Notes under the pieces: model-generated
Seen by the model: the letters and a program-made list of their open reading frames with translations, nothing else
The model's database searches: none
Told to the model about the DNA's origin: nothing
Position numbers and translations under genes: made by a program
In this document: positions 1-8,799 of the stretch, piece after piece
Position numbering within the stretch: position 1 is the first letter of the stretch
Layout: each line of letters opens with the position of its first letter
Source: Acanthamoeba sp. SK_2022b
Lineage: Eukaryota > Discosea > Longamoebia > Acanthamoebidae
Length of the DNA stretch: 45,417 nucleotides
NCBI GenBank assembly: GCA_027943245.1
Contig: JANDJZ010000326.1
Location: forward strand, 1 to 45,417
Direction of reading: 5' to 3'

Positions 1-289
1 GCTTCGACCTTGTGGCCATCATGCGGCAGGGTGGGATGGCACAGGGTCCATGTGGGGCTTTGGGCCTTCCTGGAGACCGGATAATGATCAGAAACTTATC
101 TGTCGACGATTGTGCATTGTTAACTTGTAACGCTTTTCGGTTGCGCGCCAACCGAATTTTGGGGTTGGTCCAAGGTGTGCTTCTGAACCGTGGCGGGGGA
201 GGTATTTTCTAGGCCCGCTTTTTGTTGCCATTATTCACAAACACCAACTCACATCAACACCTCCATACAACTCCACACCACTCGACGTC
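1..289. other. 5' flank of the lipase gene, no gene seen
   Basis: I see no supportable coding region here. Short open frames on the plus strand lack domains and stop quickly. The last 60 bases are CA-rich and lead into the lipase start, which fits a 5' untranslated region. Confidence 0.5.
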
Positions 290-1312
290 ATGGCCTTCAT
301 TGCCAGTGCCTTCAAGAACCTCTTCTCCTCGCTTGCTGCCCCGGTGGCTCCTGCTACATCGACTCCCACTTTGAGCACTACTACCCCAACGCCGCTTAAC
401 CACTCCCTTCTCAGTTCCGAGTTCTTCTCCTTCAGCAACATCCATGAGGAGAACCAACCTGAAGACAACGAGCCCGCCCCCACCATGGAAGACTTAGGCA
501 TGTCCTTCATCTACATCGCCAATGAACTCGCGGACAACATCAACACCTTTTCTCAGGAGGAGATCCTTGAGCTCGGTCAGGTCTGCAGCCTCGCCTACTT
601 GAACCTCGAAGATAACTGCTGTGAACAGGAGGGCTACGTCGTCAAGGCCTTCGCCATGGACCTCTCTACGGGCTACGTTCGTGCCAAGTCCAACCAAGTG
701 ATCCTTTCCTACAAGGGCACATCAACTGGCCGCGACCTGGTCACCGACTTGACCAGCTTTCCCGTCGTGGGGTCCCCTCTCCTGCCTGAGGGCGGCTACA
801 TCCACAAGGGCTTCCTCGACGCCTTCCTGAGCTCGTGGCCGCAAGTGCTTCAGATCCTCAACGACCATGCCTCGAGCCAGGGCCTCAGCCTTGGCCAGCT
901 CAACATCACCACGAGCGGCCACAGCCTCGGTGGCGCTCAGGCCACCCTGGCCACCCTCCAACTTGCCCTACTTGTCGAGAACACCAGCCAGCTGCGTCAG
1001 ATCACCTTCGGCTCGCCTCGCGTCATGAGCCACGCGGGCGCGCGGTACTTTGACCGCCTTGTTGGAGCGCGTACGCTTCGAGTGGCCGAGAACGACGTCG
1101 ACCCTGTGACGATGGTGGCCCCCGGCTGGTGGGGCTTCAAGCACGTCGGCGTTAATCTTCGCGTAGTCAAGCCCGCTGGAGTCCTTCCGCATCTCATGAC
1201 GGGCTACATGACGGGCGCCACGAACCTCACCGCCGCCAGCTTTGCTCCCACCTACGCCGTGGGTGCTCGACGTGCATTCTTCTACGCTTGTCGTCAGCTT
1301 CTTCGAATGTAA
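290..1312 (+). CDS. Class 3 (fungal-type) lipase, 340 residues, intronless
   Basis: An alpha/beta-hydrolase of the lipase class 3 family, expected to hydrolyse acylglycerols. The nucleophile elbow GHSLGG places the catalytic Ser at residue 212. The probable acid is Asp271 (AENDVDP) and the probable His is 285 (FKHVG). The oxyanion side is SYKGTST, and GGYIHKGFLDAF matches the conserved block before the elbow. The spacing of the triad is normal for the family, so the enzyme is probably active. The N-terminus is a Ser/Thr/Pro-rich stretch of about 60 residues; I see no strong signal peptide, so its location is uncertain. The start ATG follows a CA-rich leader. A second class 3 lipase lies at 7960-8760, but the two are not close copies. 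Confidence 0.85.
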   Translation: MAFIASAFKNLFSSLAAPVAPATSTPTLSTTTPTPLNHSLLSSEFFSFSNIHEENQPEDNEPAPTMEDLGMSFIYIANELADNINTFSQEEILELGQVCSLAYLNLEDNCCEQEGYVVKAFAMDLSTGYVRAKSNQVILSYKGTSTGRDLVTDLTSFPVVGSPLLPEGGYIHKGFLDAFLSSWPQVLQILNDHASSQGLSLGQLNITTSGHSLGGAQATLATLQLALLVENTSQLRQITFGSPRVMSHAGARYFDRLVGARTLRVAENDVDPVTMVAPGWWGFKHVGVNLRVVKPAGVLPHLMTGYMTGATNLTAASFAPTYAVGARRAFFYACRQLLRM

Positions 1313-1375
1313 TTAAATGATCGAGATCAATTCCTTTGTTTCATCTCAATCCTTTTACGTAATCGAAAGTATAAT

Positions 1376-2758
1376 TTAATGTTGCAGGAAAATCAGGGGA
1401 GAAAGGGAGGAGGAGATCCTAGAGGAGGACATAGCCGTTGCTCGGCTTGCTGTGCGGCTGTCTCTTGGAGTAGTAGCGGCCGCGTCGAGCTGGTTGACGT
1501 AGAGGAACTGGGGCTTCTCGCGGAGGAAGTCGGGCAAGCTCTTGTTGGACGATATGTCCTCGGGCTTGACGAGGTAGTGCTTCACCGCTCGTAGGGGTCG
1601 TCGTCCACGTAGGCCCCCGCGAAGAGGCCCGGGTGGTTCTCGCTGAAGCGGATCACGAACGTGCCTCGTTCTTCAAGATCTCCGCGCAGGCGTTCTTGGT
1701 GATGAAGCCGTAGATCAGCCCCACGAACCACATGTTGGCGATGTGCCGCTTGAAGCGGAGCGTCTGCACGACCTGGCCGAACCACGACCAGAACCGGCCC
1801 GCCTGCTGCTGTGTCACATTCAACTGCCCACCTGTCCTCCACACACACGTGAGCAACGCCACCCCCACAGAGATCCTGCGAGTCCATGGCCTGCACGTCG
1901 TTCTCGATGGGCTTCTAGTTCTTCCCGTTCTTCTCCTTGGCCACCAGGATGGCCTTGTCCTTGCTGATGTTCTGGATGTTCACGTTCGACCCCGACAGCA
2001 GCGCCAGCACGTAGTTGTCCTCCACTTGCGGCGTCGGCTGGTCCGTCAGCATCAGCGCCGCGATGCTACACCCACCACCACCCACCATCGTCAACGTGTG
2101 TCGTGTCGTGTTGCGTGTTGCGTGTTGCGTGTCGTGTCGTGTCGTGTCGTGTTGTGTTGTGTTGTGTCATGTCGTTGTCGGTGGTGTACCACCAGGGAGG
2201 GGAGTAGGGGTTGAGGACAAGCTGGAGCTCCTGGCGGAAGAGCTCGATCTTCTGCTGCTGGATCTTGAGCCTCTGGAGGAGCATGAGGGGCTGGTGGAGG
2301 GCGGGCAGGTCGAGGATGACGGTGCGGTGGAGGCCCTGGAGCTCCTTGAACTCGAGCTCGATCTGCTGGTTGAGCTTCCGCTGCTGCTCCTGCAGCTGCC
2401 GCACGCCCTCCTTCTGCGGCTGCAGCACGAGCTGCTGCTGGATCAGTATGATCTGCTCGATGTGCTGGTCCTGCGTGGCGAAGAGCTGCTGGACCTGGTC
2501 GATCACCATGCGCGCGTTGGCCTGGTCCTGCGAGATGGCCGGCAGCGCGACGTGCGCGGTGACGGCGGCGGCAGGGCGGGCCTGCTGCTGCGCGGCGGCG
2601 GCGAGCTGGGCCTGCTGCTGTTGTTGTTGGTGATGGTGGCCCTGTTGCTGGAAGTGGGCCGGGTCGACGGTGCGCGCGATGGGCTCCTCTTCCTTGACCT
2701 GGACCTGTTGCTGCTCGGGCGGCAGCACGAAGCCCCCAGGATTCGAGGAGCTGAGCAT
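1376..2758 (-). pseudogene. STAT-like transcription factor, broken
   Basis: Reading the minus strand, the first part (2758-2193) has Gln-rich runs and a long heptad-rich helix like the STAT coiled coil. A GT..AG intron (2192-2066) follows. After it come a short piece of DNA-binding domain (ALMLTDQPTPQV, IENDVQAM), a linker (FWSWFGQVVQTL) and an SH2 domain with the phosphotyrosine-pocket core GTFVIRFSENHPG, then a Tyr-containing tail. Known STATs bind phosphotyrosine through SH2, dimerise and act on promoters. Three lesions are visible: an in-frame TAG near 1918, a frame change just before the SH2 core near 1665, and another near 1594. The second half of the DNA-binding domain also appears to be missing. 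The open frame extends upstream of 2758 to a possible acceptor near 2806, so a first exon may lie further upstream. Assembly error is the alternative to real decay. Confidence 0.6.
2097..2172. repeat. GTCGT/GTTGT short tandem repeat in the STAT-like intron
   Basis: A run of degenerate 5-bp units (GTGTC, GTGTT) fills most of the 127-bp intron of the STAT-like gene. It makes meaningless open frames on both strands. Confidence 0.7.
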
Positions 2759-3122
2759 TCCATCGTCATCGTCGCGGTAGTACTCGCTCGTGTCGAAGGC
2801 TGGCTGCCTGTTTATCTATTCTATCAATCAATCCAACGTGCCATAGAAGTCTCCTGATATTTAACTGCGACCGACGAGCTCCCAAGCCAAGGGTTGCAGG
2901 TCAACGCACAAGCATCCACAACACGCGACCACATGGAGGGCGTGGGTGCACGCTCAACACGAAGGTTAACTCAGTACTGACGCTGACAAGGGCGAGGAAG
3001 CGGCTGGCTGACGCGGGAAGATGAAGCAGCAGTGCGGAAGCTTTGTTGTGGCTGTGATTTGCCAGTGAAATGCAATAACATCAGCACAAAAAGCATTAAA
3101 AATTGAGCTCAAAACAAGTGGC
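2759..3122. other. Upstream of the STAT-like gene; possible first exon, otherwise nothing
   Basis: The minus-strand frame stays open from 2758 to about 2806 with the residues FDTSEYYRDDD, which probably belong to the STAT-like protein. Beyond a candidate acceptor (ACAG) at about 2807-2810 I cannot choose a first exon. The rest shows no gene. Confidence 0.35.
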
Positions 3123-3195
3123 GGGGGTGTAGCTCAGATGGTAGAGCGCTCGCTTAGCATGCGAGAGGTAAAGGGATCGATACCCTTCTCCTCCA
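3123..3195 (+). tRNA. tRNA-Ala (AGC)
   Basis: A 73-nt cloverleaf. The anticodon arm is CTCGC-TTAGCAT-GCGAG, giving anticodon AGC. The acceptor stem carries the G3:U70 pair that identifies tRNA-Ala, and also one U6:U67 mismatch. There is no intron. The T-run at 3202 can end Pol III transcription. Confidence 0.95.
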
Positions 3196-3201
3196 ACTCA
3201 C

Positions 3202-3209
3202 TTTTTTTT
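3202..3209 (+). terminator. Pol III T-run after tRNA-Ala
   Basis: Eight T residues six bases after the tRNA 3' end, the usual RNA polymerase III stop signal. Confidence 0.8.
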
Positions 3210-3284
3210 AAATTAAAAAGGCGAATGCCATGTGTTTCACAGCATCGAACCAAAGCTGGTATTGGCAACACTGGCTAAACGCGA

Positions 3285-3357
3285 GCCGTCCTAGCTCAGT
3301 CGGTAGAGCGCAAGACTCTTAATCTTGTGGTCGTGGGTTCGAGCCCCACGGTCGGCT
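3285..3357 (+). tRNA. tRNA-Lys (CTT)
   Basis: A 73-nt cloverleaf. The anticodon arm CAAGA-CTCTTAA-TCTTG gives CTT. The A box (TAGCTCAGTCGG) and B box (GGTTCGAGCCC) are standard. The acceptor stem GCCGTCC pairs with GGTCGGC except for a U5:U68 mismatch. It lies 89 bp after tRNA-Ala in the same direction. Confidence 0.95.
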
Positions 3358-3363
3358 ACCTCC

Positions 3364-3367
3364 TTTT
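3364..3367 (+). terminator. Pol III T-run after tRNA-Lys(CTT)
   Basis: Four T residues seven bases after the tRNA end, a minimal Pol III stop. Confidence 0.6.
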
Positions 3368-3703
3368 CCGCTGGGCGTACGTCCTTTTTGCCCAACAGCA
3401 CCACGCCCTTCACTGAAGCGATTTCCAAAAGAGGAATCCCATAATGAGCAGGTGAGCTTCATGTCTATAAGAGGGACAGTGGAGGACCGAAGACGTCACA
3501 AGCATCAACCCTTAGTAGCAAGTAGCGAACAGGTTCACAGTCTACATCTCTTAAAGAGGTGGCCTGCTCGTTCCTCTATTCCGAGGAGCTGAGCGGTTCC
3601 CTACAATTTAACAACAATTCTCACTGCACCATCACGCACACTCTTGCTGTGTCTATTACAACGTAAGCATACCAGCAGTCCAGAGAAGATGGCCAAGGCT
3701 CTC
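3368..3703. other. Spacer before the first 5S gene
   Basis: There is no open frame of note. A TATAAGAGGG stretch near 3466 could be a promoter for an unrecognised short transcript, but I cannot assign one. Confidence 0.3.
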
Positions 3704-3822
3704 GGATACGGCCATACTGCGCAGAAAGCACCGCTTCCCATCCGAACAGCGAAGTTAAGCTGCGCCAGGCGGTGTTAGTACTGGGGTGGGCGACCACCCG
3801 GGAATCCACCGTGTCGTATCCT
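3704..3822 (+). rRNA. 5S rRNA, copy 1
   Basis: A 119-nt gene with the typical eukaryotic 5S order: helix I ends GGATACG and CGTATCC, loop region CATCCGAACAGCGAAGTTAAG containing internal box A, and box C region GGTGTTAGTACTGGGGTGGG. I recognise it as the Acanthamoeba form. It is identical to copy 2 at 4436 over the whole gene. A T-run follows at once. 5S is dispersed here beside tRNA genes instead of lying in the large rDNA repeat. Confidence 0.97.
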
Positions 3823-3825
3823 TTT
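3822..3825 (+). terminator. Pol III T-run after 5S copy 1
   Basis: Four T residues directly at the 5S 3' end. Confidence 0.7.
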
Positions 3826-4435
3826 GGCTCTTGCTTGATGCTTGCTTGTTCGTCACATGCCAGCTCATGTTCACATGTTCACCTATTTGGCACCCTCCCC
3901 TTTTGCTCTCTCCTCAGCTGTTCCTAATGTAGTTTATACTCCGCTCCTCCAAAGATAACCCTGCCAGATAGAAGGGCACAGTGCGCTGATGCTGAACATG
4001 CCACCCACCTGGGAATCCACCATGCTGTGCTCCTTCATTTCAGCACACCAGGTTTTTATTTAAGACATTGATACACTCATCCTTGCCATCCCTCCCTGAT
4101 ATTGAGTGATTGCAAGGAATTTGGTGGGACTGACCAAACAATCAATCAAACTAAGAACCCCAAGTCAAGTGCATTTTACCATTGATATCATTCATATGTT
4201 CCTGTGCAGTCCTGTCAGATTATTGATGTGCCAGCTACCCCACCCATCAGCAATGATTGGACATGGGCTTTGCATGGGCAAACACCAAAGCTCAATATCA
4301 GAGGCACCATGCCTAACCATACCATGGATGTTGTGTAAAGTAAACACATCCTTTTGCATGCATACCTGAACCATGCTGATGGTGTAAGTGCATGTGATGG
4401 TCTTATTGGCATTTCTCTCTGCTCTGCTTCCTGTT
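3826..4435. other. Spacer between 5S genes, CpG-poor
   Basis: I find no supportable gene. From about 4030 to 4435 the sequence has almost no CpG while TG and CA are common, the same base pattern as the transposon-derived blocks elsewhere in the window. A decayed 5S tail lies inside at 4001-4033. Confidence 0.5.
4001..4033 (+). pseudogene. Decayed 5S rRNA 3' fragment
   Basis: The sequence CACCTGGGAATCCACCATG and its continuation align with the 5S 3' end CACCCGGGAATCCACCGTG. Two differences are CpG to TpG or CpA changes, as expected for methyl-cytosine decay. Only about 33 bases are recognisable, so it is not functional. Confidence 0.55.
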
Positions 4436-4554
4436 GGATACGGCCATACTGCGCAGAAAGCACCGCTTCCCATCCGAACAGCGAAGTTAAGCTGCGCCAG
4501 GCGGTGTTAGTACTGGGGTGGGCGACCACCCGGGAATCCACCGTGTCGTATCCT
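4436..4554 (+). rRNA. 5S rRNA, copy 2
   Basis: 119 nt, identical to copy 1 and in the same direction, with starts 732 bp apart. Internal promoter elements are intact and a T5 run follows. Confidence 0.97.
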
Positions 4555-4555
4555 C

Positions 4556-4560
4556 TTTTT
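4556..4560 (+). terminator. Pol III T-run after 5S copy 2
   Basis: Five T residues two bases after the 5S end. Confidence 0.75.
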
Positions 4561-4589
4561 GTCTCCTGTTCCTGTTGTGCAATGTAGGC

Positions 4590-4652
4590 GGATACGACAC
4601 GGTGTTAGTACTGGGGTGGGCGACCACCCGGGAATCCACCGTGTCGTATCCT
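4590..4652 (+). pseudogene. Fold-back 5S rRNA derivative
   Basis: The 3' half of 5S (GGTGTTAGTACTGGGG to the end) is kept, but the 5' half is replaced. The first 15 bases, GGATACGACACGGTG, are the exact reverse complement of the last 15, CACCGTGTCGTATCC, so the RNA would fold as one hairpin. Box A is lost and box C is kept, so Pol III transcription is doubtful. It lies 35 bp after copy 2. The shared GGTG at the junction suggests a template switch during replication. Confidence 0.85.
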
Positions 4653-4821
4653 CCTTTTGTCTCCTTTTGTCTCCTGTTGGACCCACCTTCTTGGTGTAGT
4701 GATCGTGATGAAACACACACCATATCAGCACTGTCTTTGCTCATTACTTTTCCTTTTGCTTCTTGCCAGTTGCTAATTGCAACACACCACGCCGAAAGAA
4801 AGCTCGCGCTGATAAAGGTTA

Positions 4822-6678
4822 TCACTGGCGGACGGCAGAGACGTCGCTCTGAACAAGCGGACGAGGGGCCGAGGCCAGATGAGCCTTCCTTCGGGCGTTG
4901 ATATGGTCGAGCGCACTCTGGAAAACGGCCTCGACGTCGGCCTCGCCGTTGATGAATAGAATATCCTCGTGCTCCACTGCATGCGGCGGCCGCGCGTCTC
5001 CCGCGCCGGCGTCGCTGCCCGGCCGGCGCTGCTCGTAGATCTGCAGCGGGTGGCTGTTCCATTGACGATAGGACGGCCAAATGATTCGCTCAAAGTAGTC
5101 TTCTGACGTGCCTGGGTCGCGCCTGTGTTGCCGCCACGGACATGTCACTCGGTCATCACACACCACACCACACAGCAATGGCCTATGACGACTTACCCGA
5201 ACCGTCGCTCCTTGCACTTCTCCTTGGAGACGTTGATGAAGATCTTGATGTCGTACAGCGGCAAGTACTTGACGTCACAGAACAGCAGGAAGCTGGAGAA
5301 TGAGAGGTTTTCAATACTCGCGAGCCCAAGTCGCAGATGTGTGCGCGCGCGTGTTGATGTGAGAGCTCACCCGTCGACGAATATGAAGGGCTCGCTAGCA
5401 TCGGTCCAGCTCTCCTCGCTTCGGTGTTGGGCTGCGCGGAGGTAGGCCACGAACTCGTCCATGCGCAGCGCCTGCACGCGCGGGCCTGGCGTCAGCCGTC
5501 GACGCAACGGACAGTTCGACCATATTGCATGAACGGATATGTGGAGGCGGTGGTACCTCGGGGCACTCGCCGTGCACGTAGCCCTGTTCTCGCGGCAGCT
5601 CGTTGTAGCTCTGCCCCCCCCCACCAACGTGAGTGTCGACAAAAATCAGCTGCCAAGAGGGAGGAGGGGCGCCACCTTCCAGAAGTTGTCGAAGCGCACG
5701 TAGGACGCGATGTTGAAGTGCTTGACCAACCGCTTCACCTGTTGAGAGAAGGGGAGGGGACAAGTGAGTCAGCGACGACGTCGGTCAAAGCCCTCCTCCC
5801 ACGGAGCGCGTACGAGCGTGCTCTTGCCGGAGGAGGTGGCCCCGCAGACGCCGACGGTAAGCACGCGTTTGTGGGCCGTGGGCGCGAGGGAGGTCGACGT
5901 GGTGGACGGGATGGAGACGATCGCCTGGCTCTGGCCGGGCTTCACGCCGGAGGTGGCCTGCACGCCTCAGCCACGCCAACCACGGATTTCAACGTTCTCT
6001 CTTAGACTGCGCGTGCAACAAGCGAGCAGGCCCGAAGGTGAGCCAACCGGCTCCGGGGGGGGGGGTGGACGATGGAGGTGGTGCACGCACGAGGTAGGTC
6101 TCGAGGTAGTCGACGATCTCGGCGCGCCCGAAGCGGCGGGCCACGTCAACGGCGTGCAGGGCGCCCACGCTGAGGGCCGCCCCGTACTGCACCAGACATC
6201 GCACGCACCGCAGGTGGCCAGCCTGAATCGCACACTACGCCCAACGATTAATATTTATTTATTCTAATTTCTAATTTTTATATTATTTAAATGATAAATA
6301 AATGCCAAGTCAAGAACGCACGAAGAGTGGAGGAAAGGCCTGGGCAGAGTTGGGTTCGTCGAGGAGGGCGTCGCGCCGCAGGAGTGCATCGCACCAGAAC
6401 GTGTAGCCGCGCCGTGCCGCGAAGTGGAGGATGGAATCGCCGTCAGCTTCGTCGTTGTTGCCTGCTGGGCAGATTGGTGTCGTTTTCGCTACGCGAGCCT
6501 CCATCAAACGCTCCCTCTTTTCGTCTCGCGCCAGGACGTGCAGCAAGAAAGGCAGCGTGTCGATCTCCTTCTCACCGTCCTCACCTGTCTTCCACATCTG
6601 CTCCGTCCGATGGTACCACTGGTGGAGTTCCGGTTCATCTTCAAGCAACGAGGCCAACAAGCCACTAAAAAACGCCAT
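4822..6678 (-). CDS. Ankyrin-repeat nicotinamide riboside kinase-like fusion
   Basis: Eight exons join in frame: 6678-6322, 6222-6091, 5957-5814, 5738-5676, 5610-5557, 5471-5371, 5292-5197 and 5122-4822, giving 415 residues. Residues about 70-160 hold ankyrin-type helices (DGDSILHFAARRG, ALHAVDVARRFGRAEIVDYL). The P-loop GVCGATSSGKST is at residues 199-210. Next come RFDNFWK, which matches the substrate-Asp segment, EPFIFVDGFLLF, the LID-like ECKERRFGRDPG region (its first residue reads K here), and FERIIWPSYRQW. This order is that of nicotinamide riboside kinases, which phosphorylate the riboside to NMN in NAD salvage; uridine kinase is the next best reading. The ankyrin part suggests a protein-binding tether. 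The ATG at 6678 is the only in-frame one near the domain start. Confidence 0.75.
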
Positions 6679-6761
6679 GCTGTGGGTTTCGTAGAAGAGC
6701 GCAATAAGAACGAGAGAACAAAGAGCCAAATCAGCAGAAGTCAAGCAGAGAGGCTCCAGGC

Positions 6762-6765
6762 AAAA
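6762..6765 (-). terminator. Pol III T-run after tRNA-Lys(TTT)
   Basis: Four T residues on the minus strand seven bases after the tRNA end. Confidence 0.6.
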
Positions 6766-6771
6766 GAATCT

Positions 6772-6844
6772 CGCCGTTGGTGGGGCTCGAACCCACGGCC
6801 ACCAGATTAAAAGTCTGGCGCTCTACCGACTGAGCTACAACGGC
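6772..6844 (-). tRNA. tRNA-Lys (TTT)
   Basis: A 73-nt cloverleaf with anticodon arm CCAGA-CTTTTAA-TCTGG (anticodon TTT) and a fully paired acceptor stem GCCGTTG/CAACGGC. It lies just upstream of the kinase gene and is the second lysine isoacceptor in 3.5 kb. Confidence 0.95.
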
Positions 6845-7959
6845 TCCGTGTAAGCAATACACAAGTAAAAAAGAGAAATCATCACCAAAGCGTTTGCCGG
6901 TCACCCTGGGTGGCGTGACGCCATCTTGGCAGCCCAACGTTACATCGAGCTTTTGCTGCTCATTTAAGGGTGCTTACCTCATTGGCATCTTTTTTGTCTG
7001 TGTTGGAACCCCAACCTGACATGATACCAATACTTTCAACATATAACAGCTCTCAATCATTGTGCGCAAGGCCCCGCATTGAAAGTCTCTTGTGGCCTCA
7101 GCACATCAGTGATTGTCTCCAGATCAGTCAAGTACTTCCATCAACCCCACACAAAACATAGATACCTGATCTTGAAGGATCTTGAGGAAGAGCAGTCAAT
7201 TCCTGGCACCTTAGCCAGCTCAGCTTGCCTGTGAGGTTCAGGGTGGCCTGTGTGGCCACAGCCTTGTTCTTGATGTAAATTGTGTCTACCACTGCCTCTG
7301 CTGGCTTATATGGGGGATGTTCCAGTAGTCTACCTCAGCCAGCCACACCTCCTCCACCATGCCCACCAGCCCTGCCTGCTCACTAAGAAGAAGGAGTGTT
7401 GAATCACAGAACCACAACATTTGTCACCACACCCATGCCCTTAGGACTGAGTGTTCTGGAAAATGAGACAGTGCCCCTTCTTGAAATGTCTACAGTTTTC
7501 AACAGTCAAATCAGCAGCAGACTGCAGCTGTAGACATTTAGGACACCTTCCCAGACAGGTGCTGTCTACAGAAAAAGAGTCACTGTCTCATATTCCTGAA
7601 TACTCAGTATAGCCACAACAACACAGTTAGCCAGATGCCACATGCACCTGATGCAATAGAAGTTGAGGATGGGTGCAAACAGGTTGCTGTTGCAATTGAA
7701 GAAATACCTTTCTGTGGGACCATGCCTGAATTGTGTTGGCTGCCATGGCTGATGCAAGGAAGGGAGCAGCAGGGAGTGCATGAGGCATGCCTGCTGTGCA
7801 CTCAGATGTGCACTCCTCCACTACATCCAAACTTGGCAGGTGCACTCTGGTATTGTATGTTGGTTGTATTGGTGGGTGTGATGAGCAAATGGGGCAGGTT
7901 TGATGAATAAGGATGACCTGTGGGGGTGCAGGGAAGAGCAAGGAGGTGATCTGCTGTAC
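6845..7959. other. CpG-depleted, repeat-derived tract without a gene
   Basis: From about 6960 on, only two or so CpG occur in 1 kb although GC content is near one half. Open frames are short and match nothing I know. The tract contains a fold-back element at 7446-7608. I read it as old transposon debris shaped by cytosine methylation. Its right edge coincides with the broken end of the lipase at 7960-8760. Confidence 0.5.
7446..7608. mobile_element. MITE-like fold-back element
   Basis: Arms 7446-7473 and 7581-7608 are 28-bp inverted repeats with four mismatches (ACTGAGTGTTCTGGAAAATG against the complement of the right arm). An inner pair, ATGTCTACAG and CTGTAGACAT, adds a second small hairpin. 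There is no coding content. I could not fix a target-site duplication. Confidence 0.4.
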
Positions 7960-8760
7960 TCACACCAAGTCCTTCTGCTTGGCCACTTGGTTCTTGCTTG
8001 AGCATTGTGCTGGAGATGCATGACTGCAGGTTGCATTTAAGCCCAAGAAAAGGAAAACACAAACATCACTTGTGCCAAAAGGAATTTGTGGAATAGTAGC
8101 TTTGGTGGCAGTGACCCCCAAGTGAGTGGTCTTGCCAGCGAGGTCCAGTGCGGCCAGCACTGCGAGAGCGCCACTGAGGCTGTGGCCAGTGATGAACAGG
8201 GTCTCCAGTTGGGCGTTGGCCATGGCCTTGTGAAGGCTCCTACTGATCCCACTGTTGTTGTAGGCCCTGTTAAACCCACGGTGTATATGTGGCCCTTCTT
8301 TCTTGCAAGAATCCGATGCTGATGGTGGAGCTACAAAGTGGTAAGAGGTTTGTATGAAGACAGAATCAATGCCCCATTCCATCACGCCTAATGTGCCATG
8401 GAACGCCAGATATCCAACAGAAGGGTCCACGTTTGAACGCCATAGTATCACAAGAGGATCAACAACATCAAAGGGGATAGAACCGCACCACAATTTGGTG
8501 ACACCCGTTGGAGCCCATCCGCCATCCTCCACATCGTCGGTGATGTTGTAGACATAGGATATCAGATTGGCCATGAACTCGATAGTGGGTTCCCTGGGAG
8601 TCTCACCAGGATTGGTGGGACTTGGGTAGGAACCACGCGCTTCCCTTGAATCCAGATGGACATTAGCGCGAGCCATTTTAACCCCAGAAAATCGATTGCG
8701 CATGGAATAGGCTTCACCCAAGAGAGAATGGATCGCTGGCAAGAGAGACTTTGATGACAT
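7960..8760 (-). pseudogene. Class 3 lipase, C-terminally truncated
   Basis: 266 residues. The start, the oxyanion segment YLAFHGT, the block HIHRGFNRAY and the nucleophile elbow GHSLSGAL are present. Just after residue 225 the protein turns into an unrelated tail. The conserved GSPRVG block, the catalytic Asp and the catalytic His are all absent, so it should not be an active lipase. The break falls near 8080, at the edge of the CpG-poor tract, which suggests an insertion or deletion removed the 3' half. An unseen exon on the far side of the debris is possible, but I find none down to tRNA-Lys. Confidence 0.6.
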
Positions 8761-8799
8761 TTTGCGTTGCCGATTGATAATGTATTATACAGAGAAAAG

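Noticed and set aside
2015..2857. 280-residue plus-strand open frame rich in Leu/Val
   Set aside because: It is the antisense of the Gln-rich STAT-like coiled coil and the intron repeat, with no domain of its own.
4106..4369. 87-residue frame between 5S genes
   Set aside because: No start context, no domain, CpG-poor spacer.
3123..4652. tRNA/5S patch as part of the large rDNA repeat
   Set aside because: No 18S, 5.8S or 28S sequence lies near; the genes look dispersed.
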